Part shown: piece after piece, positions 55,293 to 64,000 of the stretch
Layout: each line of letters starts with the position of its first letter
How positions within the stretch are numbered: the stretch's first letter is position 1
Assembly (NCBI GenBank): GCA_004298155.1
Contig: SCRD01000012.1
Coordinates: forward strand, 372,001-436,000
Length of the DNA stretch: 64,000 bases
Direction of reading: 5' to 3'
DNA from: Acidobacteriota bacterium
GTDB taxonomy: Bacteria; Acidobacteriota; Terriglobia; UBA7540
The notes under the pieces: model-generated
Database searches by the model: none
Told to the model about the DNA's origin: nothing
Seen by the model: the letters and a program-made list of their open reading frames with translations, nothing else
Translations under genes and position numbers: made by a program

Positions 55293-56672
55293 TTACAGGC
55301 TTCCCGTCTCAGTCAATGGCGGAAGGGCCTTTCCGCCCCACGAAGCCTCAATCTCTTCGAGCGTGCGCCCCTTGGTTTCGGGAACCAGCCTGAACGCAAA
55401 CACGAAAGCGGCGACACAGGCGGCGGCATAGATCCAAAACGAGAACTTAGCTCCCAAGGCGCCAATCAGGCTCAGGAAGGTCATACTCACCACCAGGTCG
55501 AAGATCCAGACGGTGACAGAGGCTACGGACATGGCCTGGCCGCGGATTGTGGTGGGGTAGATCTCTGAAATGAGCAGCCAAAACACCGGACCGAGCCCAA
55601 TGGCAAAGCAGGCAAGGTAAACCAGCACAACCGACAGGATCGCGGCTCGCGAAACGTGCGCGGCGCCGAACAGGTAACCCAGGCAGGTCAAGCTGACCAG
55701 CATGCCCCCAACTCCGAGCAGCAACAACGGCCTGCGGCCCACGCGGTCCAGAAGGAAAAGCGCTACGATGGTCATCATCAGGTTGACTCCGCCCACCAGC
55801 ACTGTGGCCAGGATTGCACTCGACGCGCTCTTAAAACCCGCCATCTGCAGGATGGTGGGCGTGTAATAGATGATGGCATTGACCCCGGTAATCTGTGTAA
55901 AGATGGCAAGCCCCACGCCAATGATCAGCGGCTTTCTGAACCGGCCGCCGAAAAGGTCCCGGAAGCGCAGCCTGTCTACTTCGGTCACCATTTTAAGTTC
56001 TTGGAGATGACGGTGGACGTCCTGACTGCTTTCAACCCGATTAAGAATTCTGAACGCCTCATCCTCTCTCCGTCTTATCACCAACCAGCGCGGGCTCTCG
56101 GGAAGAAAGATCAGAGCAATGAGCAGAATTACGGAAGGGACTAGGGCACTGATAAACATGGCCCGCCAGTTGGATGAAGCGGAGAACAGATAATCGACGT
56201 AATATGCAACCACAATCCCGGTAACGATGGCCAGTTGATTCAGAGTGACGAGTGCGCCGCGGATTTTGGGCGGAGCCAATTCCGCGATATACAGGGGCGT
56301 CAGCATCGACGCGATGCCTACGGCAATCCCAACCACAAATCGTGCCGCCAGAAATAGCGGCAGGCCGTTGGCCATGCCTGTCAGCACGGCAAACACGCCG
56401 AAAAGAACGGCGTTCACAATCAGCACAGGTCTGCGCCCGTAGCGGTCGCCGAAAGAGCCTGCAAAAGCCGCCCCCAGCGCTGCCCCAGCCAACACAATGC
56501 TCACCGCCACTTCGGTCTCGACGGGTGTTAAATGGAATTGTTGCCGCACAAACAGGATGGCGCCGGAGATCACGCTCGTGTCGTACCCGAAAAGCAGCCC
56601 GCCCAGTGCCGCGGCCACCGCAATCATCAGCGCATAAGCCCGTTTGCCCAATCCGAAAGAGGCTTTCTCCAT
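55293..56672 (-). CDS. MFS sugar porter
   Basis: A 459-residue transporter of the sugar porter family with 12 membrane helices. Signatures: GGLLFGYDTSVISGAI, GDRYGRRPVLI, FLPESPRWLVIRRR, QITGVNAIIYYTPTI, DRVGRRPLLL and VPETKGRTLEEIE. The QxxGxNxxxYY motif binds hexose in this family, so a monosaccharide/H+ symporter is likely. GGAGG lies before the ATG at 56672, which decides it over an upstream TTG at 56687. Divergent from the GH39 gene; with it and the LacI/receptor genes it forms a carbohydrate locus. Confidence 0.93.
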   Translation of the reverse strand: MEKASFGLGKRAYALMIAVAAALGGLLFGYDTSVISGAILFVRQQFHLTPVETEVAVSIVLAGAALGAAFAGSFGDRYGRRPVLIVNAVLFGVFAVLTGMANGLPLFLAARFVVGIAVGIASMLTPLYIAELAPPKIRGALVTLNQLAIVTGIVVAYYVDYLFSASSNWRAMFISALVPSVILLIALIFLPESPRWLVIRRREDEAFRILNRVESSQDVHRHLQELKMVTEVDRLRFRDLFGGRFRKPLIIGVGLAIFTQITGVNAIIYYTPTILQMAGFKSASSAILATVLVGGVNLMMTIVALFLLDRVGRRPLLLLGVGGMLVSLTCLGYLFGAAHVSRAAILSVVLVYLACFAIGLGPVFWLLISEIYPTTIRGQAMSVASVTVWIFDLVVSMTFLSLIGALGAKFSFWIYAAACVAAFVFAFRLVPETKGRTLEEIEASWGGKALPPLTETGSL

Positions 56673-56802
56673 ATGGCCTCCGGCCAAGGCCTAAGATCGT
56701 AACCGATGTCCAGGGGATTGTCACTTCTCGCGATACATGGCCGCTTGTTGTATATTTTTAGCGATCACTCTTGTGCCCCACTTCTGGCGGCTGGCTGGTC
56801 AT

Positions 56803-58344
56803 ATGGAAAAGTCCAATTTTCAAACAATGCTGGCTATGGGTTCCTTACTTCTTGCACTCCTTTGCACTTATCAACAATTTTTGCCCGGCCAGTCGAATTT
56901 GGGTGCGCGGGCTGAAAACATAACTATTGACACCCAGGCGCCTTCGCATCCCTTCCCACACTATTGGGAACAGATGTTTGGTTCAGGACGCGCAAGCCTT
57001 TCTCTACGCGAGAGTTACCGTCATGATCTGAAGGCAGTGAAGGCGGTTACAGAATTTCGATATGTACGATTCCATGGTATTTTCGATCGCGATGTGGGCG
57101 TCTACAATGAGAACAAGCAAGGACAAGCAGAATACAATTTCACCTATGTCGACCAGATTTACGACGGCCTGCTGGCCAGTGGAATTCGGCCCTTCGTCGA
57201 ACTCAGCTTTATGCCTCAAGCCCTGGCATCAACATCTCAGCAACAAGAATTTTTTTACCACCCCTATATCACGCCTCCGAAGGATTGGAACCGGTGGGGC
57301 GATTTGATCGGTTCCTTCGCGCAACATCTTGTGGCGCGTTACGGCATCGATGAGGTTTCACAATGGTATTTCGAAGTCTGGAACGAACCGAATATCGGGT
57401 TCTGGGCAGGCGAACCGAAACAGGCGAAGTACTTTCATCTTTATGATGTTGCCGCCCGGTCGCTCAAGAGCGTCAGTGTGCGGATTCGCGTTGGCGGGCC
57501 GGCAACAGCGCAGGCTGCATGGGTCAGCGCATTCGTTGCTCACTGTGCCAAAGAAAAGGTCCCCGTTGATTTCGTCTCAACCCACGTATATGGCGATGAC
57601 ACTGCGGAAAACGTTTTTGGAACTTCCCAAAAAATCACAAGGCGCGACATGGTGGCGATGGCCGTCAAAAAGGTCCATGATGAAGTTGCCTCCTCGCCAA
57701 TGCCCTATCTCCCCATTATTTTCAGCGAGTACAACGCTACCTATATGAACATCCGCGACATTACCGATTCGGCCTTTATGGGACCATGGCTGGCAGAAAC
57801 CATCAGCCGCTGTGACGGGCTGGTTCATTTGCTCTCATACTGGGCTTTTTCCGATGTCTTTGAAGAACAGGGGGTTGCAAAGACGCCTTTTTATGGCGGT
57901 TATGGCCTTGTGGCCACGGGCCACATCTCGAAGGCGGCTTATAATGATTTCGCTCTGCTGCACCGCCTCGGCACAGAACGGCTCTCGGAAAAACCCGGCC
58001 CACTCATCGTCACCCGCCGCGGCGATGGAACGCTTGCCGTCGCATTGTGGAATTATGCTCCGCCCGGGCATGGTGGGGTAGCCCGAGTTTATGACCTTTC
58101 ATTCGAAGGCCTCCGCGGCGCACACCATGCAATCGTTTGGACAGTTGACCAGCATCATGGATCGCCTCTTGCTGCGTGGGAAGCGATGGGAGGGCCCCAA
58201 TTCCCTGCTCCGTCCCAGCAGCAAATTCTCCGACAGGCCGGCCAACTGTTTCCGCCCATTATTGAATCTATGGCGGCAGACCATCCATCTCTGTCAATAA
58301 CTCTTGAGCCACACGGGCTTTCACTGATCGAAATTACGCAATAA
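56803..58344 (+). CDS. Glycoside hydrolase, GH39-like (beta-xylosidase type)
   Basis: A 513-residue exported glycosidase. Start MEKSNFQTMLAMGSLLLALLC gives a signal peptide. The (beta/alpha)8 domain has the acid/base region WYFEVWNEPNIGFW and the nucleophile Glu in IIFSEYNATYM, the usual GH39 pair. A C-terminal beta-sandwich domain (DGTLAVALWNYAPPG) follows. GH39 covers beta-xylosidases, alpha-L-iduronidases and others, so the substrate is open. The ATG at 56737 in the same frame would add 22 residues; I prefer 56803 because the signal peptide then starts the protein. Divergent from the sugar porter. Confidence 0.85.
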   Translation: MEKSNFQTMLAMGSLLLALLCTYQQFLPGQSNLGARAENITIDTQAPSHPFPHYWEQMFGSGRASLSLRESYRHDLKAVKAVTEFRYVRFHGIFDRDVGVYNENKQGQAEYNFTYVDQIYDGLLASGIRPFVELSFMPQALASTSQQQEFFYHPYITPPKDWNRWGDLIGSFAQHLVARYGIDEVSQWYFEVWNEPNIGFWAGEPKQAKYFHLYDVAARSLKSVSVRIRVGGPATAQAAWVSAFVAHCAKEKVPVDFVSTHVYGDDTAENVFGTSQKITRRDMVAMAVKKVHDEVASSPMPYLPIIFSEYNATYMNIRDITDSAFMGPWLAETISRCDGLVHLLSYWAFSDVFEEQGVAKTPFYGGYGLVATGHISKAAYNDFALLHRLGTERLSEKPGPLIVTRRGDGTLAVALWNYAPPGHGGVARVYDLSFEGLRGAHHAIVWTVDQHHGSPLAAWEAMGGPQFPAPSQQQILRQAGQLFPPIIESMAADHPSLSITLEPHGLSLIEITQ

Positions 58345-58635
58345 CAAAAAGTGCTGTGATTGATTAATTGATGAATGATACCGGCTGCCACTCCATCGTT
58401 AATGGAGCTGCGGATCGTGGAATGACGTGCGGTTGTGCCATTACTTTTGGGACAAATTGTGCACGCGACTGGCGGCCATAGCCACCCGCGATAGCGCTCG
58501 ACAAAACCCGGAAAAGCCAGAGAGTCCCCATGCCCGGCATTCGCGTGGCACTCCCATACCTCAACATGCTTTGAAACCCAGGGAAGTTCCTGGCTGGGCC
58601 TCCGCGATCAAACTTTATACAGGCAGCCGAAAACT

Positions 58636-59937
58636 CTAAACCCACTCGCCCTGGCGCATCACGGGTTCGGCGTTGCCCTGCGCGGTGAGACCGTCCACAT
58701 CAATCTTGTTCGATCCAATCATCCAGTCCACGTGGATGAGGCTGTCATTTGCTCCGCGTGCGGCCAACTCTTCCGGGCTTAACTTGTCGCCGTTCTTCAC
58801 ACAGTTGCTGTAGGCCTGTCCCAGTGCGATATGGCAAGCAGCGTTCTCATCGTAAAGCGTATTGCTGAAGAGCAATCCGCTGGACGCAATGGGTGAGGAG
58901 TGCGGCACCAGGGACACTTCTCCCAGGCGTCTTGCGCCGTCATCGGTCTCAATCATTCGCTGCAGAACCTGTTCGCCGCGTGCCGCGCGAGCTTCGGTAA
59001 TGCGGCCGGCCTCGAACTGCACCGTGATCCCCTCAATCATCGTGCCCTGGTGCGAGAGCGGTTTGGTGCTGGTCACGTGCCCTTCCACACGGTCTTTGTG
59101 GGGAGTTGTAAACACCTCTTCGGTCGGCATGTTGGGAATGCAGTAGCGGCCATTTCCCGCAACCGTACCCCCACCGAGCCATAGATGGTCATCGGCAAGA
59201 CCTACCTTCAGGTCTGTGCCGGGTCCTCTAAAGCGCAGCGCTGCATAGCGGCTACGGTTCATGCGGTCGGCCCATACATGCAATTTGGCGTCATGAGCTT
59301 TCCAGGCAGCCACTGGATCGGGCCGGTCGGCACGCGAAGCCGCAAAAATAGCATCCCACAGCCGACGAATTGCCTCTTCCTTCGGAAGAGTGGGAAATAC
59401 TGCCGCCGCCCATGCTGGAGTAGCACACGAAACAATCGTCCAGTTGATATCGTGCCTGGTGATTAATTCCATCGCCGGCCGATAGGCCTTGGAAGTCGCA
59501 CGATTAGCACGACTTACTTTGTCCGGATCCTCCCCTGACAGCAGCGCAGGGTTGCCGCCGGCAATGGCCAGCCTCGCTGCGCCGCCGCGGTAAGCCTGGG
59601 CCATCCCTTCATAGAGCCAGGAAGCTGCCACGTCAAAGCTAGCGTCGGGAGCATACCGATAGCGAAGCAACGTAGACTCTTCATCTCCCAGCAGCGTGGT
59701 TACGAGCGTGGCGCCTGCTTTATAGGCGTGTTCCGTGATAAGGCGCACCAGAGGAACGGCATCCAACATGGCTGTCATCACCAACTGCTGGCCGGGCCCT
59801 AGCCCCAATCCAACATGGACTGCAACTTCGGCTAAACGGTTGAGTTTCTCTTTAAATTCTGGGATGTTGGCAAACTGCCCTTCAACTAATGCGGTCGTAG
59901 ATATCATGACCTTCATTATGGCTTGTGGTTCGGCCAT
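58636..59937 (-). CDS. Aminopeptidase of family M29 (AmpS/PepS type)
   Basis: A cytoplasmic metallo-exopeptidase that removes N-terminal amino acids. From the ATG at 59937 it has 433 residues. The metal-ligand segments of M29 are visible: IPNMPTEEVFTTPHKDRVEG, VSLVPHSSPIA, FSNTLYDENAACHIALGQAY and NDSLIHVDWMIGS. ATGs at 59916 and 59907 are also possible starts, and the frame extends to 60027; none has a clear ribosome site. It is a single gene. Confidence 0.87.
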   Translation of the reverse strand: MAEPQAIMKVMISTTALVEGQFANIPEFKEKLNRLAEVAVHVGLGLGPGQQLVMTAMLDAVPLVRLITEHAYKAGATLVTTLLGDEESTLLRYRYAPDASFDVAASWLYEGMAQAYRGGAARLAIAGGNPALLSGEDPDKVSRANRATSKAYRPAMELITRHDINWTIVSCATPAWAAAVFPTLPKEEAIRRLWDAIFAASRADRPDPVAAWKAHDAKLHVWADRMNRSRYAALRFRGPGTDLKVGLADDHLWLGGGTVAGNGRYCIPNMPTEEVFTTPHKDRVEGHVTSTKPLSHQGTMIEGITVQFEAGRITEARAARGEQVLQRMIETDDGARRLGEVSLVPHSSPIASSGLLFSNTLYDENAACHIALGQAYSNCVKNGDKLSPEELAARGANDSLIHVDWMIGSNKIDVDGLTAQGNAEPVMRQGEWV

Positions 59938-60027
59938 TGGCAACCCATTGTATTCGGCACAGCGTCGAGCTGAGCGATTGTTTAAACATCTTTGACTCCC
60001 TGCAAGGACCGGTGAGCTGCTCCCCAA

Positions 60028-60703
60028 GCTCCTGACGGATACGCGATGTAACTTCGTTGATTCAGGCTTCAGTGACTAGCTGCGCCCGTAACTTATACTT
60101 CTACTCCTTGCTTTACTTCAATTAATTCGGCAGCGCCTAGAACACATAGGGGGACTGGCCTTCCCCAATAATTGGATTAAGGTTTCCAGCCAGCGGGGGT
60201 CAATCGTAGGCAAGCATGAGTATCAGATCTGGATTTTAATCCTGGCCAGATTTGGCATATGAACTGCTGTGCCTAAGGTAGGTCAGATACGCTTCAACTC
60301 CTCCAGATTCGGAGTCCAGGAGGTTATACCGACAGACGTCTTGGACTCCGACTCCTCCATCAAGCTTCAAGTTCCTTATTTTCAGACAGTTGATAAAAAC
60401 CCATCACATGCCCCTAATGCAATCATCTGCTTCCTCGAAGGATTCTTCGTCTCATTCCACATCAAAAACAAAGTCTTTATTTCACGATTCCGGTAGTTTT
60501 TACTTCTTTGACAAACTCTCTCAACCTATGCTTTTCTCCTCTGGCTCGTAACGGCTTGGGGCGCAATCGTTGATGCCTGGCAGCCCCAACCGAAACAGCC
60601 TTTAATGCTGCAACCCAGGTAATAAAATGCACTACAGCGTAGTCTTGTCGTGTTCACGTCCTGTTCACAAAATGCCTTGGAGAAACAATGTGGAGGAGGT
60701 CAG
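60028..60703. other. Gene-free stretch before a small ORF
   Basis: No convincing gene in this 676-base stretch, which is AT-richer than its surroundings. Its only clear structure is an inverted repeat at 60308-60350. The 75-codon frame at 60269 has no start signal and atypical codon use. Confidence 0.5.
60308..60350. repeat. 10-base-pair inverted repeat
   Basis: TCGGAGTCCA (60308-60317) and TGGACTCCGA (60341-60350) form a perfect stem around a 23-base loop. No T-run follows. Role unknown. Confidence 0.45.
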
Positions 60704-60817
60704 ATGGCCTGGAACTGTATTCTAGCGATCTTGATCGTAATCTTGATGACTCCCGCCCCAATCTCAGCCCGTGACAACGCCCGCATCAACCACGCATATG
60801 TAAATACGGTCATGTAA
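60704..60817 (+). CDS. Small exported peptide ORF or remnant of a broken gene
   Basis: ATG at 60704 is preceded by a strong GGAGGAGG. The 37-residue product begins with a signal-peptide-like segment (AWNCILAILIVILMTPAPISA) and ends at TAA after INHAYVNTVM. In the same frame the sequence goes on after the stop with GLPMGDHKTVLDMEGNLTDYSRW, which reads like protein. A later frame shift would continue as SLNTTLLFRKLFHVNFSID. It may therefore be the start of a decayed secreted-protein gene rather than a functional peptide. No family recognised. Confidence 0.35.
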   Translation: MAWNCILAILIVILMTPAPISARDNARINHAYVNTVM

Positions 60818-61017
60818 AGCTTGATCGGCCTCCCCATGGGCGACCACAAAACCGTCTTAGACATGGAAGGAAATTTGACCGACTACTCACGTTGGCCACT
60901 GAGCATGGACTTCTGGATCCCCAGGTGCAGGCGTGTCCCTCAATACCACGTTACTCTTCAGGAAGCTTTTTCATGTCAACTTTTCTATCGATGCCACCCA
61001 ATTAAACTGCTGCTTTT

Positions 61018-63675
61018 TTATTCTTGGAGCTTGCTTGCCTGCAGTCCCTTCCACTCCTGCCGATAGCCGCCGTCAGGATCGAACGCCACCACCGTATACG
61101 TGCCCGGCTCGCGGACCAGGGGGCTAAACAAACTGCCGTTGATCCTCACCGTGTAAACAACTTCTCTGTCCGGCTCTTTGAGGACCTGAACCACCTGATC
61201 GCGCCGACCGGGAGTTTCGATTTTTCCCAATGCCCACCCTGCCCCGTGCAAGCCGTTGTCAAGCTGTTTGACAGTGACCGGCCAACCATTGTACGGCCTT
61301 GCTCCAGATTCTGCCGGGTCAATCCATCGCGGCCACACAGCCACATACACGTCCCGAGTCTGGCGGTTGCACCTTACGATGGAATAGCCTGTTGCCCGGT
61401 GTCGCAACGCTTCAAGTCCCGCACCCGGATATCGGTGGGGATTCGCCACTGCCAGCACTGTAATGCGATTACCAAAACGGTCCAGGTAGTCGCCGGTGTT
61501 CCGGGTATCCGGCAAGGCGTTCTTCCCGGGCTGCGCCGGAAACCAGCGGCGTGGAAAGATATTCGAAATCGCCGGCGTGCAAACTGCGTAGACGCCGTCG
61601 CGAAAATCGTCAACGCCATAGTGCGAGGTCGTCCCGAGATGCTGATCACCGCTCAAGTGCATGGCAAACCCTTTGCGCCATTTTCGGATCGCCTCGTTGC
61701 GTCCCCGCTGCGGCCAGCCGTCCGAATCGTGGTCGGCCATCATCCAGTCATTCGGCGGATACTCTCCCATTGGAAGGATGTGCAACCTGGGATCGAAGGT
61801 GTCGTCCGAATCGCCATAAGGTTCCGTGGCGAGGCAGGCAAAGAGCGTCTGGGAAACGGCAAACTTCATCCAGGTTCCGCCACTCCAATCCGCTGCCCAG
61901 TATTCCAGAAAGTCCAGCTGGCGCCGACCCAATAGCTCTGCCGTCGGCACGTCATCCTTCAACGCATCCCAGCCAGGATCTTTCGGGAAGCCGTTGTGGA
62001 TCTCTGCTTGTGGACACTCCACTTTCGGCGCCGATTTCCATTTTCGGTCTTCGAGAATCGCAAAACTGATCCCGCCCCATTGAAGGTGCGTGTAGTAGAC
62101 CATTATTCCCTGCTGGATTGGCGTCACATCAAAGGGATCCGGTAGGTGTGAGGTCTGAGTTCGCTGGGCCATGTTCACCCATCGCGCTGGCATCTTGTAG
62201 CCGCCCGAATCCTGGCTCGCATCCCCTTCCAAGGGCAGACCAGGATCAGTCGCCTTGCCACCACATCCCCAGATGTTGCCGTGGAACATGTCGTGGTCGT
62301 CCGGCATGCAAACCGACGGGATGTGTCGCGTCAGGTCGCGAGTGGCCCAACCGAAGAGGAACCACTTGCGAAGGTAGTCGTGCATCGAGGGAACCAGCAG
62401 TTCCGGATCGCGCGTCTCCATCACCCCAAAGCCGCCCACCGGCTCATAAACCTGGTCGCCTGTCCAGAACAGCACGTCCGGCTTGTGCCAGCCCAGGTGC
62501 CGGACAAACTCGGCGTGCGGAAAACCCATGTCCCACATGCAGGTCAGCAGGCCCACCGTGATTTCATTTTGTCCCTTGGGGTCCTTGCGGATTGTCCCTT
62601 CATATGTGTACTGGCGAAGCTTCCCGCTGGCATCCGGCAGGACGTAAAACAACCGGTAGGCATGATCTTTCGAGTCGTTCCATGCGGGCACCCGGAATAC
62701 CGCGTTCCAAGCGTCCGGATCCAGTTCCGCCGTTGCAATCGCCTTCCAGCGGTTCCCACCGTTGCGTATTTCGAGCCGTATTTCTTTTGGCGCGTTGCCC
62801 ATCGGCGGGCATTGCACAGAAAGCTTCAACACCCCACGGCTCACGGTGTAAAGCGCGAACAAGATGGGCCCGAACGTGTGGTTCACGTGCCCATCAACCT
62901 TATTGCCGTCAACTATCCAGTCGGCAAACCAGAACCGCACGTTCCCTCCCCGCTCCTGCTTGGGAGGATAGAACGCGTAGCCCGTCAGATTGCCGAGCGG
63001 CTTCGGTGTCGGCTCGACCTTCCCAGAACTTGACACGAGCGCCACGCCGCCTTCCAGCCAACCGCCCTGAACCTGCCTCGTGACTTCTGCCAGTGTTTTT
63101 CCTATCGTATCTTCTGCGCGGAGAGTTACGGCATAGCGACCGCCCGAAGGTTGTGCATTAAGATTAAGGCGTAGCTCCTGGTTCAGCTTTACGCGCGGCG
63201 TTGACGTTTTAACTTCGCCAATGAAAAGCTTCCCTTCAGCCGTAATGCCCGCATTCAATCCGCGGCCGTGGATTGCTCTTGCCCGATAGTCGTCCACAAA
63301 GCTTTTGATGCCCAGTCGAAATCCAGCATAACCCTCATCCAGGTCTTCCGAATCCTCCATCCGCCCAACCCTCACGCTCATTGCGAGGGTTCCTTCTCGG
63401 CTGGAAACATCATGCGTCAGCAGAAATACGTTGCGGTCACCGCCTGCTCCAATGCACTCGAGACGACCGTTCCGAATGCGCCAATCCTCCAGCGGGTTGG
63501 CCCAGTATTCGGGCCCCGCCCAGGGGCGCTCGGCCTGTGGGGGCCAGGCACTGCGAAAAACGTTCTCGCCAGCCGCAACGGCCTGCGAGGGTCCCAGCAG
63601 CGAAACGGCTGTGGCTCCCAACGCAGCCCCGCTCGACCGCTTCAGGAACGATCTCCGGTCAATTCGTCGGCCCAT
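61018..63675 (-). CDS. TAT-exported PhoD-like metallophosphatase
   Basis: An 885-residue protein with the twin-arginine signal DRRSFLKRSSGAALGATAVS. After about 350 residues of beta-rich region, a PhoD/alkaline phosphatase D-like phosphoesterase domain is visible: VLFWTGDQVYEPVGG, CMPDDHDMFHGNIWG, FAMHLSGDQHLGTTSHYGVDDF and the aspartate/histidine metal ligands in them. PhoD-type enzymes hydrolyse phosphodiesters and monoesters outside the cytoplasm. The N-terminal extension (about 40% of the chain) is unusual for PhoD and has no name I recognise. AGGAG lies ten bases before the ATG. Confidence 0.85.
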   Translation of the reverse strand: MGRRIDRRSFLKRSSGAALGATAVSLLGPSQAVAAGENVFRSAWPPQAERPWAGPEYWANPLEDWRIRNGRLECIGAGGDRNVFLLTHDVSSREGTLAMSVRVGRMEDSEDLDEGYAGFRLGIKSFVDDYRARAIHGRGLNAGITAEGKLFIGEVKTSTPRVKLNQELRLNLNAQPSGGRYAVTLRAEDTIGKTLAEVTRQVQGGWLEGGVALVSSSGKVEPTPKPLGNLTGYAFYPPKQERGGNVRFWFADWIVDGNKVDGHVNHTFGPILFALYTVSRGVLKLSVQCPPMGNAPKEIRLEIRNGGNRWKAIATAELDPDAWNAVFRVPAWNDSKDHAYRLFYVLPDASGKLRQYTYEGTIRKDPKGQNEITVGLLTCMWDMGFPHAEFVRHLGWHKPDVLFWTGDQVYEPVGGFGVMETRDPELLVPSMHDYLRKWFLFGWATRDLTRHIPSVCMPDDHDMFHGNIWGCGGKATDPGLPLEGDASQDSGGYKMPARWVNMAQRTQTSHLPDPFDVTPIQQGIMVYYTHLQWGGISFAILEDRKWKSAPKVECPQAEIHNGFPKDPGWDALKDDVPTAELLGRRQLDFLEYWAADWSGGTWMKFAVSQTLFACLATEPYGDSDDTFDPRLHILPMGEYPPNDWMMADHDSDGWPQRGRNEAIRKWRKGFAMHLSGDQHLGTTSHYGVDDFRDGVYAVCTPAISNIFPRRWFPAQPGKNALPDTRNTGDYLDRFGNRITVLAVANPHRYPGAGLEALRHRATGYSIVRCNRQTRDVYVAVWPRWIDPAESGARPYNGWPVTVKQLDNGLHGAGWALGKIETPGRRDQVVQVLKEPDREVVYTVRINGSLFSPLVREPGTYTVVAFDPDGGYRQEWKGLQASKLQE

Positions 63676-63806
63676 TGGTCAATTTCTCCTCATCGCAAAA
63701 GGTGCTCAAATCAAATCGCAACACATAGATCTTTATCAACCCAACAGGAGCTCACCGACCAGACGGAAAATGCGTATTCAAAGGTGAGCGGCTCCTTCGC
63801 TTGTGA

Positions 63807-64000
63807 TCAGCTCTCCGCAATCAGTTTCTTGAGGTAAGCCATGTCTTCCCGGATTTCCTGATCGCGCTCCTCGCGGCCCAGCACCGGCTCAATGGTAATA
63901 GGCCCTGTGTACCCGAGCTTCTTCAGGCCTGGAATCAGCCGCGGCCATTCCACCTTGCCATGCCCGCAGGCAACCTGCCGCCCCAGATAGCGGGGACTGG
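63807..64000 (-). CDS. Sugar phosphate isomerase/epimerase (C-terminal part, cut by the window edge)
   Basis: Only the last 64 codons are visible on the minus strand, ending at a TGA (63809-63807). The sequence has PRYLGRQVACGHGKVEWPRL, LKKLGYTGPITIEPV and DMAYLKKLIAES, the end of a xylose isomerase-like TIM barrel. The Glu of TIEPV corresponds to a metal ligand in this superfamily. The start and most of the gene lie beyond the right edge. It is transcribed toward the PhoD-like gene, which follows 131 bases downstream on the same strand. Confidence 0.8.
   Translation of the reverse strand, partial: SPRYLGRQVACGHGKVEWPRLIPGLKKLGYTGPITIEPVLGREERDQEIREDMAYLKKLIAES

Noticed and set aside
60269-60496. 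75-codon open frame
   Set aside because: No ribosome site, no recognisable sequence, and it spans an inverted repeat.

Overview
The window looks like a chromosomal piece of an Acidobacteriota genome of moderately high GC. The clues are two large Oar-type TonB-dependent receptors with carboxypeptidase-regulatory-like plugs, two tandem proteins of the acidobacterial VWFA-related type, a DUF2911 protein, a TPR plus FG-GAP/ASPIC-UnbV pair, a TPR-TonB hybrid, and TAT-exported oxidoreductases. I found no rRNA, tRNA, CRISPR array, insertion sequence or prophage. The assignment rests on gene content only.

Positions 1-16,100 are mostly housekeeping: the N-terminal part of a CHASE3/HAMP sensor protein cut by the window edge, pyrG-kdsA (CTP and KDO synthesis, with a good sigma70-type promoter), two overlapping VWA proteins, a GT-C membrane glycosyltransferase, DUF2911, and ileS-lspA-rluD (promoter with a perfect TATAAT), followed by a TonB-dependent receptor.

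Positions 16,200-27,450 carry a complete bidirectional group 3b-type [NiFe] hydrogenase locus. On the plus strand lie the beta Fe-S subunit, a stand-alone cyclic-nucleotide-binding-domain protein, the gamma flavin subunit, the delta small subunit, the alpha large subunit, a maturation endopeptidase and an unusually short HypA. hypF-hypC-hypD-hypE converge on them from the minus strand. A 16-bp CRP-type palindrome lies upstream of the structural operon. HypA lacks its zinc domain and no hypB is present, so nickel insertion here is probably non-canonical or served by other loci.

Positions 27,500-46,250 are accessory metabolism: a secreted GH38 alpha-mannosidase, a TPR-TonB protein, a hypothetical protein followed by an ACGAACCGGA repeat tract, a ferredoxin-NADP reductase-like flavoprotein, PII plus the ammonium transporter, and a sugar block of three Gfo/Idh/MocA oxidoreductases, two SIS isomerases and a DegT aminotransferase. 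One three-gene minus-strand run (aminotransferase, oxidoreductase, SIS) looks like an amino-sugar pathway.

Positions 46,250-64,000 hold a glycine-rich RRM protein, a TPR/CRTAC1-like pair, and a carbohydrate locus: LacI regulator, divergent Oar receptor with a promoter overlapped by a LacI-type operator, MFS sugar porter and GH39 glycosidase. An M29 aminopeptidase, about 1 kb of near-empty DNA, a TAT-exported PhoD-like phosphatase and the end of a sugar phosphate isomerase follow. Intergenic GTAGCG inverted-repeat elements recur at three loci.
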